A stretch of 64,000 nt of DNA from positions 372,001 through 436,000 of the forward strand of contig NZ_QIRF01000003.1 in NCBI RefSeq assembly GCF_003332825.1, written 5' to 3'. The position numbers and the translations under genes were made by a program. This DNA comes from Dyella sp. C9. GTDB taxonomy: Bacteria; Pseudomonadota; Gammaproteobacteria; Xanthomonadales; Rhodanobacteraceae. Shown here piece after piece: positions 17,223-25,816 of this stretch. Every line of letters begins with the position of its first letter. The stretch's first letter is position 1. The notes under the pieces are model-generated. The model was not told where the DNA came from. It worked only from the letters and a program-made list of their open reading frames with translations, and made no database searches.

Positions 17223-17498
17223 ATGTTGGCCGAGATCAATCACAACCCAAGGGCGCATCGTTTCGAAGTCAAGGTGGACGGCGTGCCCTGCGTGCTCGAT
17301 TACACGCTCACCGATGGCGTGATGACCATCACGCACACCATCGTGCCCTCTGCCGTGGGTGGCCGCGGCATTGCGGCCAACCTGGTGCGCACCGCGCTGG
17401 ACATGGCGCGCGAAGAGCATTGGAAGGTCGATCCCGCCTGTTCCTATTCGGAAATCTGGATGAAGCGGCATCCGGAGTACGCGGACCTGCACGTCTGA
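17223..17498 (+). CDS. Small GNAT-fold protein (YjdJ/COG2388 type)
   Basis: A 91-residue minimal acetyltransferase-fold protein: VVGGRGIAANLVRTAL-like core (here SAVGGRGIAANLVRTAL near residues 43-59) is the acetyl-CoA loop, and the ending WKVDPACSYSEIWMKRHPEY is typical of this group. The start is the ATG at 17223; a TTG 15 bases earlier is less likely. Catalytic substrates for this short subfamily are not established. It stands alone between osmC (divergent) and the DUF1345 gene (same strand, 134 bases on). Confidence 0.85.
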   Translation: MLAEINHNPRAHRFEVKVDGVPCVLDYTLTDGVMTITHTIVPSAVGGRGIAANLVRTALDMAREEHWKVDPACSYSEIWMKRHPEYADLHV

Positions 17499-17632
17499 TA
17501 CATCTGCCTTTCGAAGCCGACGCTCCCTCGTCGCCAACCCTGTACCCGGCTCGGTTTAAGATGCGCCTGCCCGATGGCGGGACACGGGGGGATCACTGAT
17601 GAGGTTCTGCACACACGGAATGGGATCGGCGC

Positions 17633-18310
17633 ATGGCGACGCCTGAAGCCGTGCCTCCACGCCATATTCCCTTCGGGAAGATTCGTGCCCGCCCGCGGCT
17701 GCTGGTCGCCTCGATCGTGTTCGTCATTGCGGGCCTGCTGTTCTGGCAGGGACTGCACATGAAGCCGGCCAAGGCGCTGCTGCTGGGATTCGACCTCGGT
17801 GTCGCGATCTACCTGGTTGCGCTGGCGATGCTGTTCAACCAGAGCACCACGCCCGAAGTGATGCACATCCAGGCCCGCAAGCAGGACACGGGGCGCTGGG
17901 GCGTGCTGTGGAGCGCCATCACGCTGACCGTCGTGGTCGCGGTGGCACTGACGACCGAGCTGGGTGCGGCCAAGGGTGGCGGTGTCGAGGCCCTGCTGGT
18001 GGCGGCGGCCAGCATCGTGCTGTCGTGGTTGTTCCTCAACGTAACCTTCGCGCTGCACTACGCGCATGGCTATTACGGCGATGGCGGCACGCGACATTCG
18101 GGCCTGGAGTTTCCCGGCACGCCCCAGCCCGACTACTGGGATTTCGCCTATTTCGCCATCGTGATCGGCATGACCTTCCAGGTATCCGATGTGCAGATCA
18201 CCAGTCGCTACCTGCGTCGCGTGGCCCTGCTGCACAGCGTGATCGCGTTCTTCTTCAACGTGTTCATCATCGCCATCAGCGTGAACATCGCAGCCGGGCT
18301 GGCCGGATAA
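17633..18310 (+). CDS. DUF1345 integral membrane protein
   Basis: Function unknown. A 225-residue inner-membrane protein with about five hydrophobic segments (LLVASIVFVIAGLLFW, LLLGFDLGVAIYLVALAML, AITLTVVVAVAL, LLVAAASIVLSWLFLNV, VIAFFFNVFIIAISVNI). The conserved DUF1345 features FALHYAHGYY and PDYWDFAYFAIVIGMTFQVSDV are present. The ATG at 17633 comes 134 bases after the preceding gene. A perfect 11-bp hairpin follows the stop codon before the convergent yajQ. Confidence 0.85.
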   Translation: MATPEAVPPRHIPFGKIRARPRLLVASIVFVIAGLLFWQGLHMKPAKALLLGFDLGVAIYLVALAMLFNQSTTPEVMHIQARKQDTGRWGVLWSAITLTVVVAVALTTELGAAKGGGVEALLVAAASIVLSWLFLNVTFALHYAHGYYGDGGTRHSGLEFPGTPQPDYWDFAYFAIVIGMTFQVSDVQITSRYLRRVALLHSVIAFFFNVFIIAISVNIAAGLAG

Positions 18311-18313
18311 GGC

Positions 18314-18341
18314 CGCCATGCCGGCGCGGGCCGGCATGGCG
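18314..18341. terminator. GC-rich hairpin between convergent genes
   Basis: CGCCATGCCGG (18314-18324), six-base loop, CCGGCATGGCG (18331-18341), a perfect 11-bp stem between the stops of the DUF1345 gene and yajQ. It lacks a T-run on either side, so it may be a weak bidirectional terminator or simply protect both 3' ends. Confidence 0.4.
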
Positions 18342-18349
18342 CCGCAGAC

Positions 18350-18832
18350 TCAGTCGCGGAAGTTGTCGAACTGCAGTGGCAGCTCCACGTCGGCCTTGCG
18401 CAGCACGGCCATGGCCAGCTGCAGGTCGTCGCGCTTCTTGCCGGTGACGCGCAGCTTGTCACCATTGATCTGGGCCTCGACCTTGAGCTTGGCGTCCTTC
18501 AGCGAGGCCACCAGCTTCTTGGCGATCGGCTGCTCGATGCCCTGTTTCACGGTGATCTTCTGGCGCGAACCGCCCAGGTTGGTCTCGGCGTCACCCACGT
18601 CGAGGGCGCGGATGTCGATCTTCCGCGAGGTGAGCCGGCCGCGCAGGATGTCCAGCATCTGCTCCAGCTGGAATTCGCTGGGTGCGCTCTGGGTGATCAC
18701 GAGCTTGTCGAGCTCGAACTTGGCGTCCGTGCCCTTGAAATCGAAGCGGTTGGCCAGTTCGCGGTTGGCCTGGTCCACGGCATTGGTGAGCTCGTGCTTG
18801 TCGACTTCGGAAATGACGTCAAAGGAGGGCAT
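18350..18832 (-). CDS. YajQ-family nucleotide/c-di-GMP-binding protein
   Basis: Small cytosolic protein of the YajQ (UPF0234) family; the Xanthomonas member XC_3703 binds cyclic di-GMP and works with a transcription regulator. The sequence starts MPSFDVISEVDKHELTNAVD, the family hallmark, and contains FKGTDAKFELDK and the ending LPLQFDNFRD. Length is 160 residues. Two ferredoxin-like halves are expected. Whether this copy binds c-di-GMP cannot be decided here. It is convergent with the DUF1345 gene and divergent from the flavoprotein gene (107-base gap). Confidence 0.93.
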   Translation of the reverse strand: MPSFDVISEVDKHELTNAVDQANRELANRFDFKGTDAKFELDKLVITQSAPSEFQLEQMLDILRGRLTSRKIDIRALDVGDAETNLGGSRQKITVKQGIEQPIAKKLVASLKDAKLKVEAQINGDKLRVTGKKRDDLQLAMAVLRKADVELPLQFDNFRD

Positions 18833-18939
18833 GGCGGGATCCGGTGCGGCTGAAAGCCGGAAGTTTAAGCGATACGGCGCCAGCTGGCGGATAATGCGCG
18901 CCTTGTGACGATGGAACAGGCCATGAAGGTGGTGCGCGC

Positions 18940-20118
18940 GTGAAAGTGGATGTACTGGTCATCGGTGCGGGCGCGGCCGGCCTGATGTGCGCCATCACGG
19001 CGGGACAGCGCGGGCGTAACGTGCTGGTGGTCGACCATGCCAACAAGGTCGGCAAGAAGATCCTCATGTCGGGCGGGGGGCGCTGCAATTTCACCAACAG
19101 GGGGGTGACACCGGCCTGCTACCTGTCCGCCAACCCGCATTTCGCCAAATCGGCGCTGGCCCGCTACACACCCTGGGATTTCATCGCGCTGGTCGAAAAG
19201 CACCGCATCGCCTATCACGAGAAGGAGCTTGGCCAGCTGTTCTGCGACGAATCCTCCAAGCTGATCGTGCGCATGCTGCTGGACGAGTGTGCGCAGGCCG
19301 GCGTGCGCATCGAGACCAGCTGCGGGGTCGAGCGCGTGCGCCACACCGGCGAAGGCTTCACCGTGCACACGGCGCGTGGCGAAGTGCATGCGCAATCGCT
19401 GGTGATCGCCACCGGCGGGCTGTCCATCCCGAGCATGGGCGCCACGGGCCTTGGCTACGAACTGGCCCGGCAGTTCGGCCACCAGGTGCTGCCCACGCGG
19501 GCGGGGCTGGTGCCGCTGACGCTGAGCGGCAAGCACCAGGAGCGTTACCAGGATCTCTCCGGCGTGGCCTTGCCGCTGGTAGAGGCGCGCGTGGGCAAGC
19601 GCTCCTTCCGTGCCGGCATGCTGTTCACCCATCGCGGCATCAGTGGACCTTCGATCCTGCAGATTTCCTCGTACTGGCAGCCGGGCGACGACCTGCGCAT
19701 CGACCTGCTGCCCGAGCTCGATGCGGGCGCCTGGCTGCAAGAGCAGCGCGGGGCGCGTCCCGCCGCGGAACTCAAGAACGTGCTGGGCGACGTGCTGCCG
19801 CGCCGTCTTGCGCAGCGCCTGTGTGAGTTGTGGTTCGAGAGCCGCCCGATGCGCCAGTACCGCGAGGCGGAGCTGGCCGGTATCGGCGAGCAGTTGCACG
19901 ACTGGCCGATCGTGGCCAGCGGCACCGAGGGCTACCGCACGGCCGAAGTCACGCTTGGCGGCGTCGATACCGACGGCCTGTCGTCCTCGACCATGCAGTC
20001 GAAACGGGTGCCGGGGTTGTATTTCGTCGGGGAGGTGGTCGATGTCACCGGCTGGCTCGGCGGCTACAACTTCCAATGGGCGTGGGCCTCGGGCCATGCG
20101 GCTGGCGAAGTGGCGTGA
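18940..20118 (+). CDS. HI0933/BaiN-like flavoprotein (NAD(P)/FAD oxidoreductase)
   Basis: FAD-binding protein of the YhiN/HI0933 family; substrate not known. The dinucleotide loop GAGAAG lies at residues 9-14, followed by VGKKILMSGGGRCNFTN (the family signature). GVDTDGLSSSTMQSK and the C-terminal FVGEVVDVTGWLGGYNFQWAWASG complete the FAD site. Length is 392 residues. The start is a GTG at 18940. It is followed 65 bases later by a hydroxyacid-dehydrogenase-like gene on the same strand; they could be co-transcribed. Confidence 0.9.
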   Translation: MKVDVLVIGAGAAGLMCAITAGQRGRNVLVVDHANKVGKKILMSGGGRCNFTNRGVTPACYLSANPHFAKSALARYTPWDFIALVEKHRIAYHEKELGQLFCDESSKLIVRMLLDECAQAGVRIETSCGVERVRHTGEGFTVHTARGEVHAQSLVIATGGLSIPSMGATGLGYELARQFGHQVLPTRAGLVPLTLSGKHQERYQDLSGVALPLVEARVGKRSFRAGMLFTHRGISGPSILQISSYWQPGDDLRIDLLPELDAGAWLQEQRGARPAAELKNVLGDVLPRRLAQRLCELWFESRPMRQYREAELAGIGEQLHDWPIVASGTEGYRTAEVTLGGVDTDGLSSSTMQSKRVPGLYFVGEVVDVTGWLGGYNFQWAWASGHAAGEVA

Positions 20119-20183
20119 TTTCGCGCGCGCTGTACGCGCGGCGTGATCCACTCTCAACGTTTTGTGTGGCGGAGGATGGACGC

Positions 20184-21071
20184 ATGAAAGTCGGTTTCAT
20201 TGGCCTGGGCGCCATGGGCAGCGCGATGGCGAGCAACCTGCTCAAGGCCGGCCACGAGGTAACCGTATGGAACCGCTCGCCCGGCCCGACCGAGCCGCTG
20301 GCCTCGCTGGGGGCCAAGGTGGTGCGCAGTGCCGATCGTGCGGCGCAGGGCGAAGTGCTGTTCAGCATGCTGGCCAATGACGATGCGGTCCGGGCGATCT
20401 TCCTCACCGGTGGGCTGCTCGACGACATGGACAAGGGTACCGTCCACGTCAATCACGCCACGATCTCGGTCGCATTGGCGCGCGAGCTGGCGGCCGAGCA
20501 CGCGCAGCGCGGGCTGGATTATGTCGCCGCGCCAGTGTTTGGCCGCCCGGATGTGGCCGCGGCCGGCAAGCTCAACATCCTCGCCGCGGGCCGTGCCGCG
20601 GTGATCGAGCGCGTGCGCCCGCTGCTGGAGGCCATGGGTAGCCGCATCTGGCCGCTCGGCGATGCAGCGGAACGCGCCAACGTGGTGAAGATCGCCGGCA
20701 ACTTCATGCTCGGCGCCGCGATCGAGAGCATGGCGGAAGCCTCCGCGCTGGCCCGTGCACACGGCGTCAGCGCCGCGGATTTCCTCGACGTGATGACCAA
20801 CACGCTGTTTGCCGCACCGGCCTACCAGGGCTACGCCAAGCTGATCGCCGAGCAGCGCTACACGCCGGCAGGCTTTGCCTTGCCGCTGGGCTACAAGGAC
20901 ATCGGCCTGGCGCTCAGTGCCGCCGATGCCACGCGGGTGCCGCTGCCGTTGGCCGGCCTGTTGCGCGACAACCTGCTGGAAGCCCTCTCGGCCGGTGACG
21001 AGGACGTGGACTGGTCGATCCTGGCGCAGGTGGCGGCGCGCCGAGCGCACCTGGACGATCGAAAGCTGTAG
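20184..21071 (+). CDS. NAD(P)-dependent beta-hydroxyacid dehydrogenase family protein
   Basis: Member of the 3-hydroxyisobutyrate dehydrogenase/glyoxylate reductase family. The Rossmann loop GLGAMGSAM is at residues 7-15, the substrate region is HVNHATISVALARELAAEH, and the catalytic lysine lies in NVVKIAGNFMLGA near residue 173. Length is 295 residues. The ATG at 20184 has GGAGG eight bases upstream, preferred over the upstream ATG at 20176. The final codons CTG-TAG coincide with the left edge of a dispersed palindromic repeat (21066 onward), so the repeat supplies both the last Leu and the stop. Confidence 0.85.
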   Translation: MKVGFIGLGAMGSAMASNLLKAGHEVTVWNRSPGPTEPLASLGAKVVRSADRAAQGEVLFSMLANDDAVRAIFLTGGLLDDMDKGTVHVNHATISVALARELAAEHAQRGLDYVAAPVFGRPDVAAAGKLNILAAGRAAVIERVRPLLEAMGSRIWPLGDAAERANVVKIAGNFMLGAAIESMAEASALARAHGVSAADFLDVMTNTLFAAPAYQGYAKLIAEQRYTPAGFALPLGYKDIGLALSAADATRVPLPLAGLLRDNLLEALSAGDEDVDWSILAQVAARRAHLDDRKL

Positions 21072-21178
21072 GAGAGCACCCTGTGCGCGATCAACCTACG
21101 AAGCAGAGAGGCCACGAAGCCCGAACGTGACGCCACCGGCAGGCCTCGGTCCCCTATGGGATGCGCCCCCCTGCAGGG
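21066..21178. repeat. Dispersed palindromic element, degenerate copy (A)
   Basis: The 27-base left arm at 21066-21092 differs at only five positions from the copy at 28177. A degenerate inverted right arm can be traced around 21147-21178 (CTGCAGG...GCGCATCC on the minus strand). The left arm includes the stop codon of the dehydrogenase gene. Two further copies occur at 28177 and 49490. It looks like a REP-type palindromic repeat; no transposase is present in the window. Confidence 0.65.
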
Positions 21179-21186
21179 GAGTGGTG

Positions 21187-21654
21187 TCATCGTGCCTGCC
21201 GGCGACGGGTGAGCCAGCGGTCGAGCTGGTTGGCGAAGGCCTGCTTGTCGCGGGCGTGGAATGCCGCCGGACCGCCGGTGTCGATGCCCGCGCCGCGTAG
21301 TTCGTCCATGAAGTTGCGCATGCCCAGGCGCTGGGCGATGGTTTCGGCAGTGTAGAGCTCGCCGCGCGGGTGCATGGCCAGGGCGCCCTTGGCGATCACC
21401 GCCGAGGCCAGTGGAATGTCCTGGGTCACCACCAGGTCGTCGGCCTGCACGCGCTGCACGATCTCGTTGTCGGCCACGTCGAACCCGCCGGGCACCTGGA
21501 TCGCCTTGACGAAGCGCGAAGGCGGCGTGCGCAGCCACTGGTTGGCGACCAGGGTCACCATCACCTGCTCCCGCTCTGCGGCGCGGAACAGCACTTCCTT
21601 GATCGCTACTGGGCAGGCATCGGCATCCACCCAGATCTGCGAGGCCGGACTCAC
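21187..21654 (-). CDS. YaiI/YqxD-family (DUF188) protein
   Basis: UPF0178 family protein with a PIN-like fold; biochemical role not established. The family start [22 protein letters not shown] and the block [23 protein letters not shown], with its conserved acidic residues, are present. The start is a GTG at 21654 that overlaps the stop of the phzF-like gene (GTGA, four bases), so the two are translationally coupled; a longer frame with a His-rich prefix is rejected. Length is 155 residues. Confidence 0.85.
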   Translation of the reverse strand: MSPASQIWVDADACPVAIKEVLFRAAEREQVMVTLVANQWLRTPPSRFVKAIQVPGGFDVADNEIVQRVQADDLVVTQDIPLASAVIAKGALAMHPRGELYTAETIAQRLGMRNFMDELRGAGIDTGGPAAFHARDKQAFANQLDRWLTRRRQAR

Positions 21655-22532
21655 GCGGCGCCGCTCCAGTGCAGCGTGCCGTCGATGATGGTGTTGGTGT
21701 GGCCGCCGATCCACACCACGTCGCCGTCAATGCGCACGATGAGGCTGGCGTCGTGGCCGATTTCCCGGCCCTGGCTCACCGTATAGCCGCCAGCAAGCGC
21801 GCCATGAGGCTCCGCGTGGGCGATATACGCGGCGATCAGGCCGTTGGCGGCGCCGGAGGCCGGGTCCTCGACGATGCCCACGCCAGCGGGCAGGGCGCGC
21901 ACCACCAGTTGGTAGTCCGGGTGCGCACTGCGCGCGAACACGCACAGGCCAAGGCTGTCGGTGGCCTTGGCCAGCGCGCCGATGGCAGCGTGATCAGGCT
22001 GCCAGCCGCGCAGGCTGGCCTCGTCGGCGCATTCGGCCAGCCACCAGTGGCGGCCACCGGCGACATACGCAGGCGGCAGCGTTCCCAACGGGATGCCGGC
22101 CAGTGCGGCATGCAGCAGCGGGTGCGCATCACGGCCGGTTTTCTCGACGGTGGCGTGGGGCGACTTCAGCAACAGATGGCGCGTGCCGCCTTCGCCTTCG
22201 ATGCGGATAGGCAGCACGCCGGCGCCGCATTCCTGCCACAGCACGCCGTCGACCGGCGTCGCCAGGCCGCACTCGAGCACGGCATGGGCGCTGCCGATGC
22301 TGGGGTGGCCGGCGAAGGGAATTTCCTTGTGCGGCGTGAAGATGCGCACCCGATAGCTGGCGTTCGGCTGGCTCGGCGGCAGCAGGAACGTGGTTTCGAC
22401 CAGGTTGGTCCAGCGGGCAAAGGCTTGCATGCGGTCGTCGCTCCAGCCGGTGGCATCGGTGACGACGCCCAGGTGGTTGCCGCCGCCGACCGTGGCGGCA
22501 AAGACGTCCAGATGCAGGTAACGAATCGACAT
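21651..22532 (-). CDS. PhzF-family isomerase-like protein
   Basis: Diaminopimelate-epimerase-fold protein of the PhzF group. The opening [17 protein letters not shown], the catalytic-region ETTFLLPPS (conserved Glu near residue 46) and the block [22 protein letters not shown] are present. So are [17 protein letters not shown] and the ending near [12 protein letters not shown]. Length is 293 residues. No phenazine genes are nearby, so this is one of the many housekeeping PhzF-like proteins of unknown substrate. It is the first gene of a two-gene unit with the DUF188 gene. Confidence 0.88.
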   Translation of the reverse strand: MSIRYLHLDVFAATVGGGNHLGVVTDATGWSDDRMQAFARWTNLVETTFLLPPSQPNASYRVRIFTPHKEIPFAGHPSIGSAHAVLECGLATPVDGVLWQECGAGVLPIRIEGEGGTRHLLLKSPHATVEKTGRDAHPLLHAALAGIPLGTLPPAYVAGGRHWWLAECADEASLRGWQPDHAAIGALAKATDSLGLCVFARSAHPDYQLVVRALPAGVGIVEDPASGAANGLIAAYIAHAEPHGALAGGYTVSQGREIGHDASLIVRIDGDVVWIGGHTNTIIDGTLHWSGAA

Positions 22533-22695
22533 GTGCGTGGGGTTGGCTGGCGTGGGGAAGACGCGCGAAGCCGCGCATGATAATGCGGATTTGGCCCCGA
22601 TGCCCGGGTTTTCTGCCGCAGGCCGGTGTCGACAAGCGCTTCACGCGCCGCCAAGATGAGCTATTCCACGCCCAAATTCCGATACGGAAGTCTGC

Positions 22696-23298
22696 ATGAT
22701 CACCCTGGCCATCATCGCCATTACCTGCGTTGTCTCCTTCATGGCGTTCAACAACGCCCGCCTGATGAATGACCTGATCCTGTGGCCGCCCGCCATCACC
22801 CGCAACCGCGAATTCCACCGCCTGGTGACCTACGGGTTGGTCCATGCGGACTTCAACCACCTGCTGTTCAACATGATCACGCTGTTCTTCTTCGGGCGGC
22901 AGATGGAAGGTTTCTACACCGCCACCCTGGGCACGCTGGGCTTTGCGTTGTTCTACATCGTGGCGCTAGTGGTATCGATCCTGCCGACCTACCTGAACAA
23001 CCGCAGCAACCCGAACTACCGCAGCCTGGGCGCGTCCGGCGCGGTGTCGGCGGTGCTGTTCGCCTACATCCTGCTGGCGCCGTGGTCCCGCATCATCGTG
23101 TTCGTGCTGCCGATGCCGGCGATCGTCTATGCCGTGCTCTACGTGGGCTATTCGATCTACATGGATCGCCGCGGCCAGGGCAACGTCAACCACAGTGCGC
23201 ACCTGTGGGGCGCAGCCTTCGGCGTGGCCTTCACCTTGCTGATTCGCCCGGAGGTGTTCTCGCACTTCCTCGGTCAGCTGTCGCAGCCGCGTTTCTAG
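22696..23298 (+). CDS. Rhomboid-family intramembrane serine protease
   Basis: Cleaves membrane proteins within or near the bilayer. Six hydrophobic segments; the catalytic Ser114 is in LGASGAVSA (residues 111-119) at the top of TM4 and the catalytic His169 in HSAHLWGAAFG in TM6. HADFNHLLFNM near 50-60 matches the conserved oxyanion-side His/Asn region. Length is 200 residues, a minimal 6-TM rhomboid. The ATG at 22696 follows directly after a short upstream gap. Substrates are unknown. Confidence 0.93.
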   Translation: MITLAIIAITCVVSFMAFNNARLMNDLILWPPAITRNREFHRLVTYGLVHADFNHLLFNMITLFFFGRQMEGFYTATLGTLGFALFYIVALVVSILPTYLNNRSNPNYRSLGASGAVSAVLFAYILLAPWSRIIVFVLPMPAIVYAVLYVGYSIYMDRRGQGNVNHSAHLWGAAFGVAFTLLIRPEVFSHFLGQLSQPRF

Positions 23299-23409
23299 CC
23301 CGCGGCAGCAGGTTCCTGCTCACCGGGGATACATCTTTGCGGTGCTAATTGTCGGCTGGCCTGGCGAGCAGGGCGTCGGGCTTCTCCACCACCGCAGGAG
23401 TGAAGACGC

Positions 23410-24186
23410 ATGGCAACGACGCGAAAGTCGGCCCCGAAGCGATCCGCGGCCAAGAAGACAGCCACCCGCAAAAGCCCCGCCCGCAAGACGGCAAGCAAAA
23501 GCGCACGCAAGACCACCGGACGCAAGGTGGTGACCCGCAAGACCGCCGTTCGCAAGGCCGCCACCCGGAAGACGGCCACCCGGAAGACGGCGACACGCAA
23601 GGCAGCACCCCGCAAGACGGCGGCCCGCAAAACCGCAGCCCGCAAAACCGCCACCCGCAAGACTGCCGTTCGCAAGAGCACCGCGCGCAAGATGTCCGCC
23701 CGCAAGAGTCCAGCGCGCAAGGTTGCCGCCAAGCGGCCAGCCGCCCGCAAGGTGGCGGCGAAGAAAAGCGTGGCCAAGAAGGCCACGCGCAAGACCGCGC
23801 GCAAGGTCGTCAGCAAGGCGGTCAAGAAAGCCGCGCCACGCAAGGCCGCCGTGAAGTCCAGCGGGCGCACCACCTCCCGCAAGGTAGCTGCCGCCCCGCG
23901 ACACAAGGCCGCTACGAAGAAGGCGGCCAGCCCGCGTCCGCGCGCCAGCGCGCCACGCCGGCCGGCGAAGCGGCGGATCACGCCCGAGGAGGCGGTGGCC
24001 CACATCCAGGAGTTGCTCGAAGCGAAGCAAGAGCGCGTCCGCCAGGGGCCGAGTTGGCCGGGTGCCGACGCGTTTCCCTCCGCCGAGCTGGCTGGCAACG
24101 GCAACAGTCATGCCGGCGCTGGGGTATCCAGCGAGGCCGTGTACGGACACATCCGCCAGCCACCCGAGCGCGGCGGCAACGGTTGA
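23410..24186 (+). CDS. Histone H1-like Lys/Arg/Ala repeat protein
   Basis: Very basic protein of 258 residues. Residues 1-185 are built of five-residue units of the type ATRKT, AARKT and AVRKS, rarely interrupted, like eukaryotic H1 tails, chlamydial Hc proteins and AlgP of Pseudomonas. Such proteins bind DNA without sequence specificity. The C-terminal 70 residues are different: RRITPEEAVAHIQELLEAKQERVRQGPSWPG reads like a short amphipathic helix that is probably a distinct module. The start is the ATG at 23410. The repeat makes both other strands look open over hundreds of bases. Repeat number may vary between strains. Chromatin organisation is an inference. Confidence 0.85.
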   Translation: MATTRKSAPKRSAAKKTATRKSPARKTASKSARKTTGRKVVTRKTAVRKAATRKTATRKTATRKAAPRKTAARKTAARKTATRKTAVRKSTARKMSARKSPARKVAAKRPAARKVAAKKSVAKKATRKTARKVVSKAVKKAAPRKAAVKSSGRTTSRKVAAAPRHKAATKKAASPRPRASAPRRPAKRRITPEEAVAHIQELLEAKQERVRQGPSWPGADAFPSAELAGNGNSHAGAGVSSEAVYGHIRQPPERGGNG

Positions 24187-24320
24187 AGCAGGGCGTCCGG
24201 CGGTGGCGTGGCCGGGTGAATGGCTGGCAGGTGAATGCCTGCCGGCCACTCCGCATGCATTCAGTGGCCACTCAACGGATCAGGACTAGCTTGGACTCAT
24301 CCTCCCTGAGGCCATGAGTC

Positions 24321-24704
24321 ATGAAACGCACGATTGCCGGCCTTGCTCTGGTGGTGGTCACCGCAGCGCTGTCTGGTTGCTACTACTACCCTGACTACAG
24401 TTACGTCCGGCCGGTGACCACCACCGCCGGGGGCGATGCCTACTACGGCAGCGGTGTCACCTACGCCAACAGCTACTACGCCTATCCGGGTTACTACTAC
24501 CCGTACGGTTATTACGGGTATGGCTACGGCTGTTGCTACGGTCCGGCTGTCAGCATCGGCATCGGCGGTGTCTGGTACGGCGGCTCGCGCTATTACGGCG
24601 GGCGCTATTACGGTGGCCACTACTATGGCCGAGGACCCAGCGGCGGTCATGGCGGCTGGGGTGGCCGCGGTGGCTGGAGCGGCCACGGCAACACCGGCCA
24701 CTGA
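24321..24704 (+). CDS. Tyr/Gly-rich lipoprotein of unknown function
   Basis: A 127-residue protein with a lipoprotein signal (MKRTIAGLALVVVTAALSGC, lipobox LSGC at residues 17-20). The mature part is dominated by Tyr and Gly (YYYPYGYYGYGYGCCYG, GGRYYGGHYYG) with a Gly/His/Trp-rich end. No domain is recognised; low-complexity envelope proteins of this kind occur in many Xanthomonadales. It lies 20 bases before another lipoprotein gene (24725). Confidence 0.65.
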   Translation: MKRTIAGLALVVVTAALSGCYYYPDYSYVRPVTTTAGGDAYYGSGVTYANSYYAYPGYYYPYGYYGYGYGCCYGPAVSIGIGGVWYGGSRYYGGRYYGGHYYGRGPSGGHGGWGGRGGWSGHGNTGH

Positions 24705-24724
24705 TCTCAAGGCACAATCGCGGC

Positions 24725-25810
24725 ATGAGGTGGTTTGCCATCATGCCGCTACGCTGGAAGGGACTCAGGCCGATCGCCATGCTGGCGGTCGGCCTTGTGC
24801 TATCCGCGTGCAGCACCATGGGTTACTACGGCCACGTGGCGGCGGGGCAGGGCCAGCTGTTGATGCATCGCCGTGACGTTGCGCGCGTGGTGGAGGATCC
24901 GGGCACCGATCCGGCGCTGAGGACGCGCCTGCAGCTGGCGCAGCAGGCGCGCAGCTTCGCCACCCGTCACCTGGACCTGCCCGACAACCGCAGCTACACG
25001 ACCTACGTGCAGTTGGACCGGCCCTACGTGGTGTGGAATGTGTTCGCGACACCGCGCTACTCGCTGGCGCCAGTGCAGCATTGCTTCCTGTTCGCTGGCT
25101 GCGTGGCCTATCGGGGCTATTTCTCGCGCGACAAGGCCCATGCCGAAGCGGCCCGGCTGGAAGCGACCGGTGATGATATCTACGTGGGTGGCGTGCCGGC
25201 CTATTCGACCCTGGGCTGGTTTGCCGACCCCATCCTCAGCAGCATGATGCGCTGGGATGACGACGAGCTTGCCGCCACCATCTTCCACGAGCTGGCCCAC
25301 CAGCTGATCTACGTAAAGGACGACACTGCCTTCAACGAATCGTTCGCCACCTTCGTGCAGGAGCAAGGCCTGCGCGAGTGGCGTGCTTCCCGTGGGCTTC
25401 CGCCGCAGGAGGGCAAGGACAAGGCGATGGACGATGGCTTCACCCGCCTGGTGCTGGAGCTGCGCGACCGTCTCAAGGCGTTGTACGCGAGCGGTGTCGA
25501 CGAGTCGGCCATGGCCGCCGGCAAGCAGCACGAGATCGCCGATTTTCGAGTGCGTTACGCCGCCTGGCGCGACGGCCAGTGGCACGACGACCGTCGCTAC
25601 GACGCCTGGGTAGCTTCACCCATCAACAACGCCCGCTTGCTGCCGTTCGGGCTGTACGATCACTGGACCCCCGCCTTTGCCGCCCTGTTCCATCACGCCG
25701 AGGGGCAGTGGCCGGCGTTCTACGCGGTGGTCAGGCAACTGGCGCAGCTGCCACCGACCCAGCGCGAGAAACTGCTGCAGCAGTGGCTGGACTACGCCGC
25801 ACGCTCTTGA
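24725..25810 (+). CDS. Lipoprotein zinc aminopeptidase (COG4324 type)
   Basis: Predicted aminopeptidase anchored in the envelope. A lipobox LSAC near residue 29 ends the signal. The zinc motif FHELAHQLIYVKDDTAFNESFA carries HExxH and a downstream Glu. The flanking YRGYFSRDKAHAEAARLEATGDDIYVGGVPAYSTLGWFADPIL is typical of COG4324. Length is 361 residues from the ATG at 24725; an alternative ATG at 24743 gives a shorter n-region with a similar ribosome site, so the start is uncertain by six codons. The preceding lipoprotein gene is 20 bases away, so the two may form an operon. Confidence 0.85.
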   Translation: MRWFAIMPLRWKGLRPIAMLAVGLVLSACSTMGYYGHVAAGQGQLLMHRRDVARVVEDPGTDPALRTRLQLAQQARSFATRHLDLPDNRSYTTYVQLDRPYVVWNVFATPRYSLAPVQHCFLFAGCVAYRGYFSRDKAHAEAARLEATGDDIYVGGVPAYSTLGWFADPILSSMMRWDDDELAATIFHELAHQLIYVKDDTAFNESFATFVQEQGLREWRASRGLPPQEGKDKAMDDGFTRLVLELRDRLKALYASGVDESAMAAGKQHEIADFRVRYAAWRDGQWHDDRRYDAWVASPINNARLLPFGLYDHWTPAFAALFHHAEGQWPAFYAVVRQLAQLPPTQREKLLQQWLDYAARS

Positions 25811-25816
25811 GGAGGG

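Noticed and set aside
23295..24249. Val/Leu/Arg-repeat frames antisense to the histone-like gene
   Set aside because: The 15-base repeat is open in other frames as well; the Lys/Arg/Ala reading matches known histone-like proteins.
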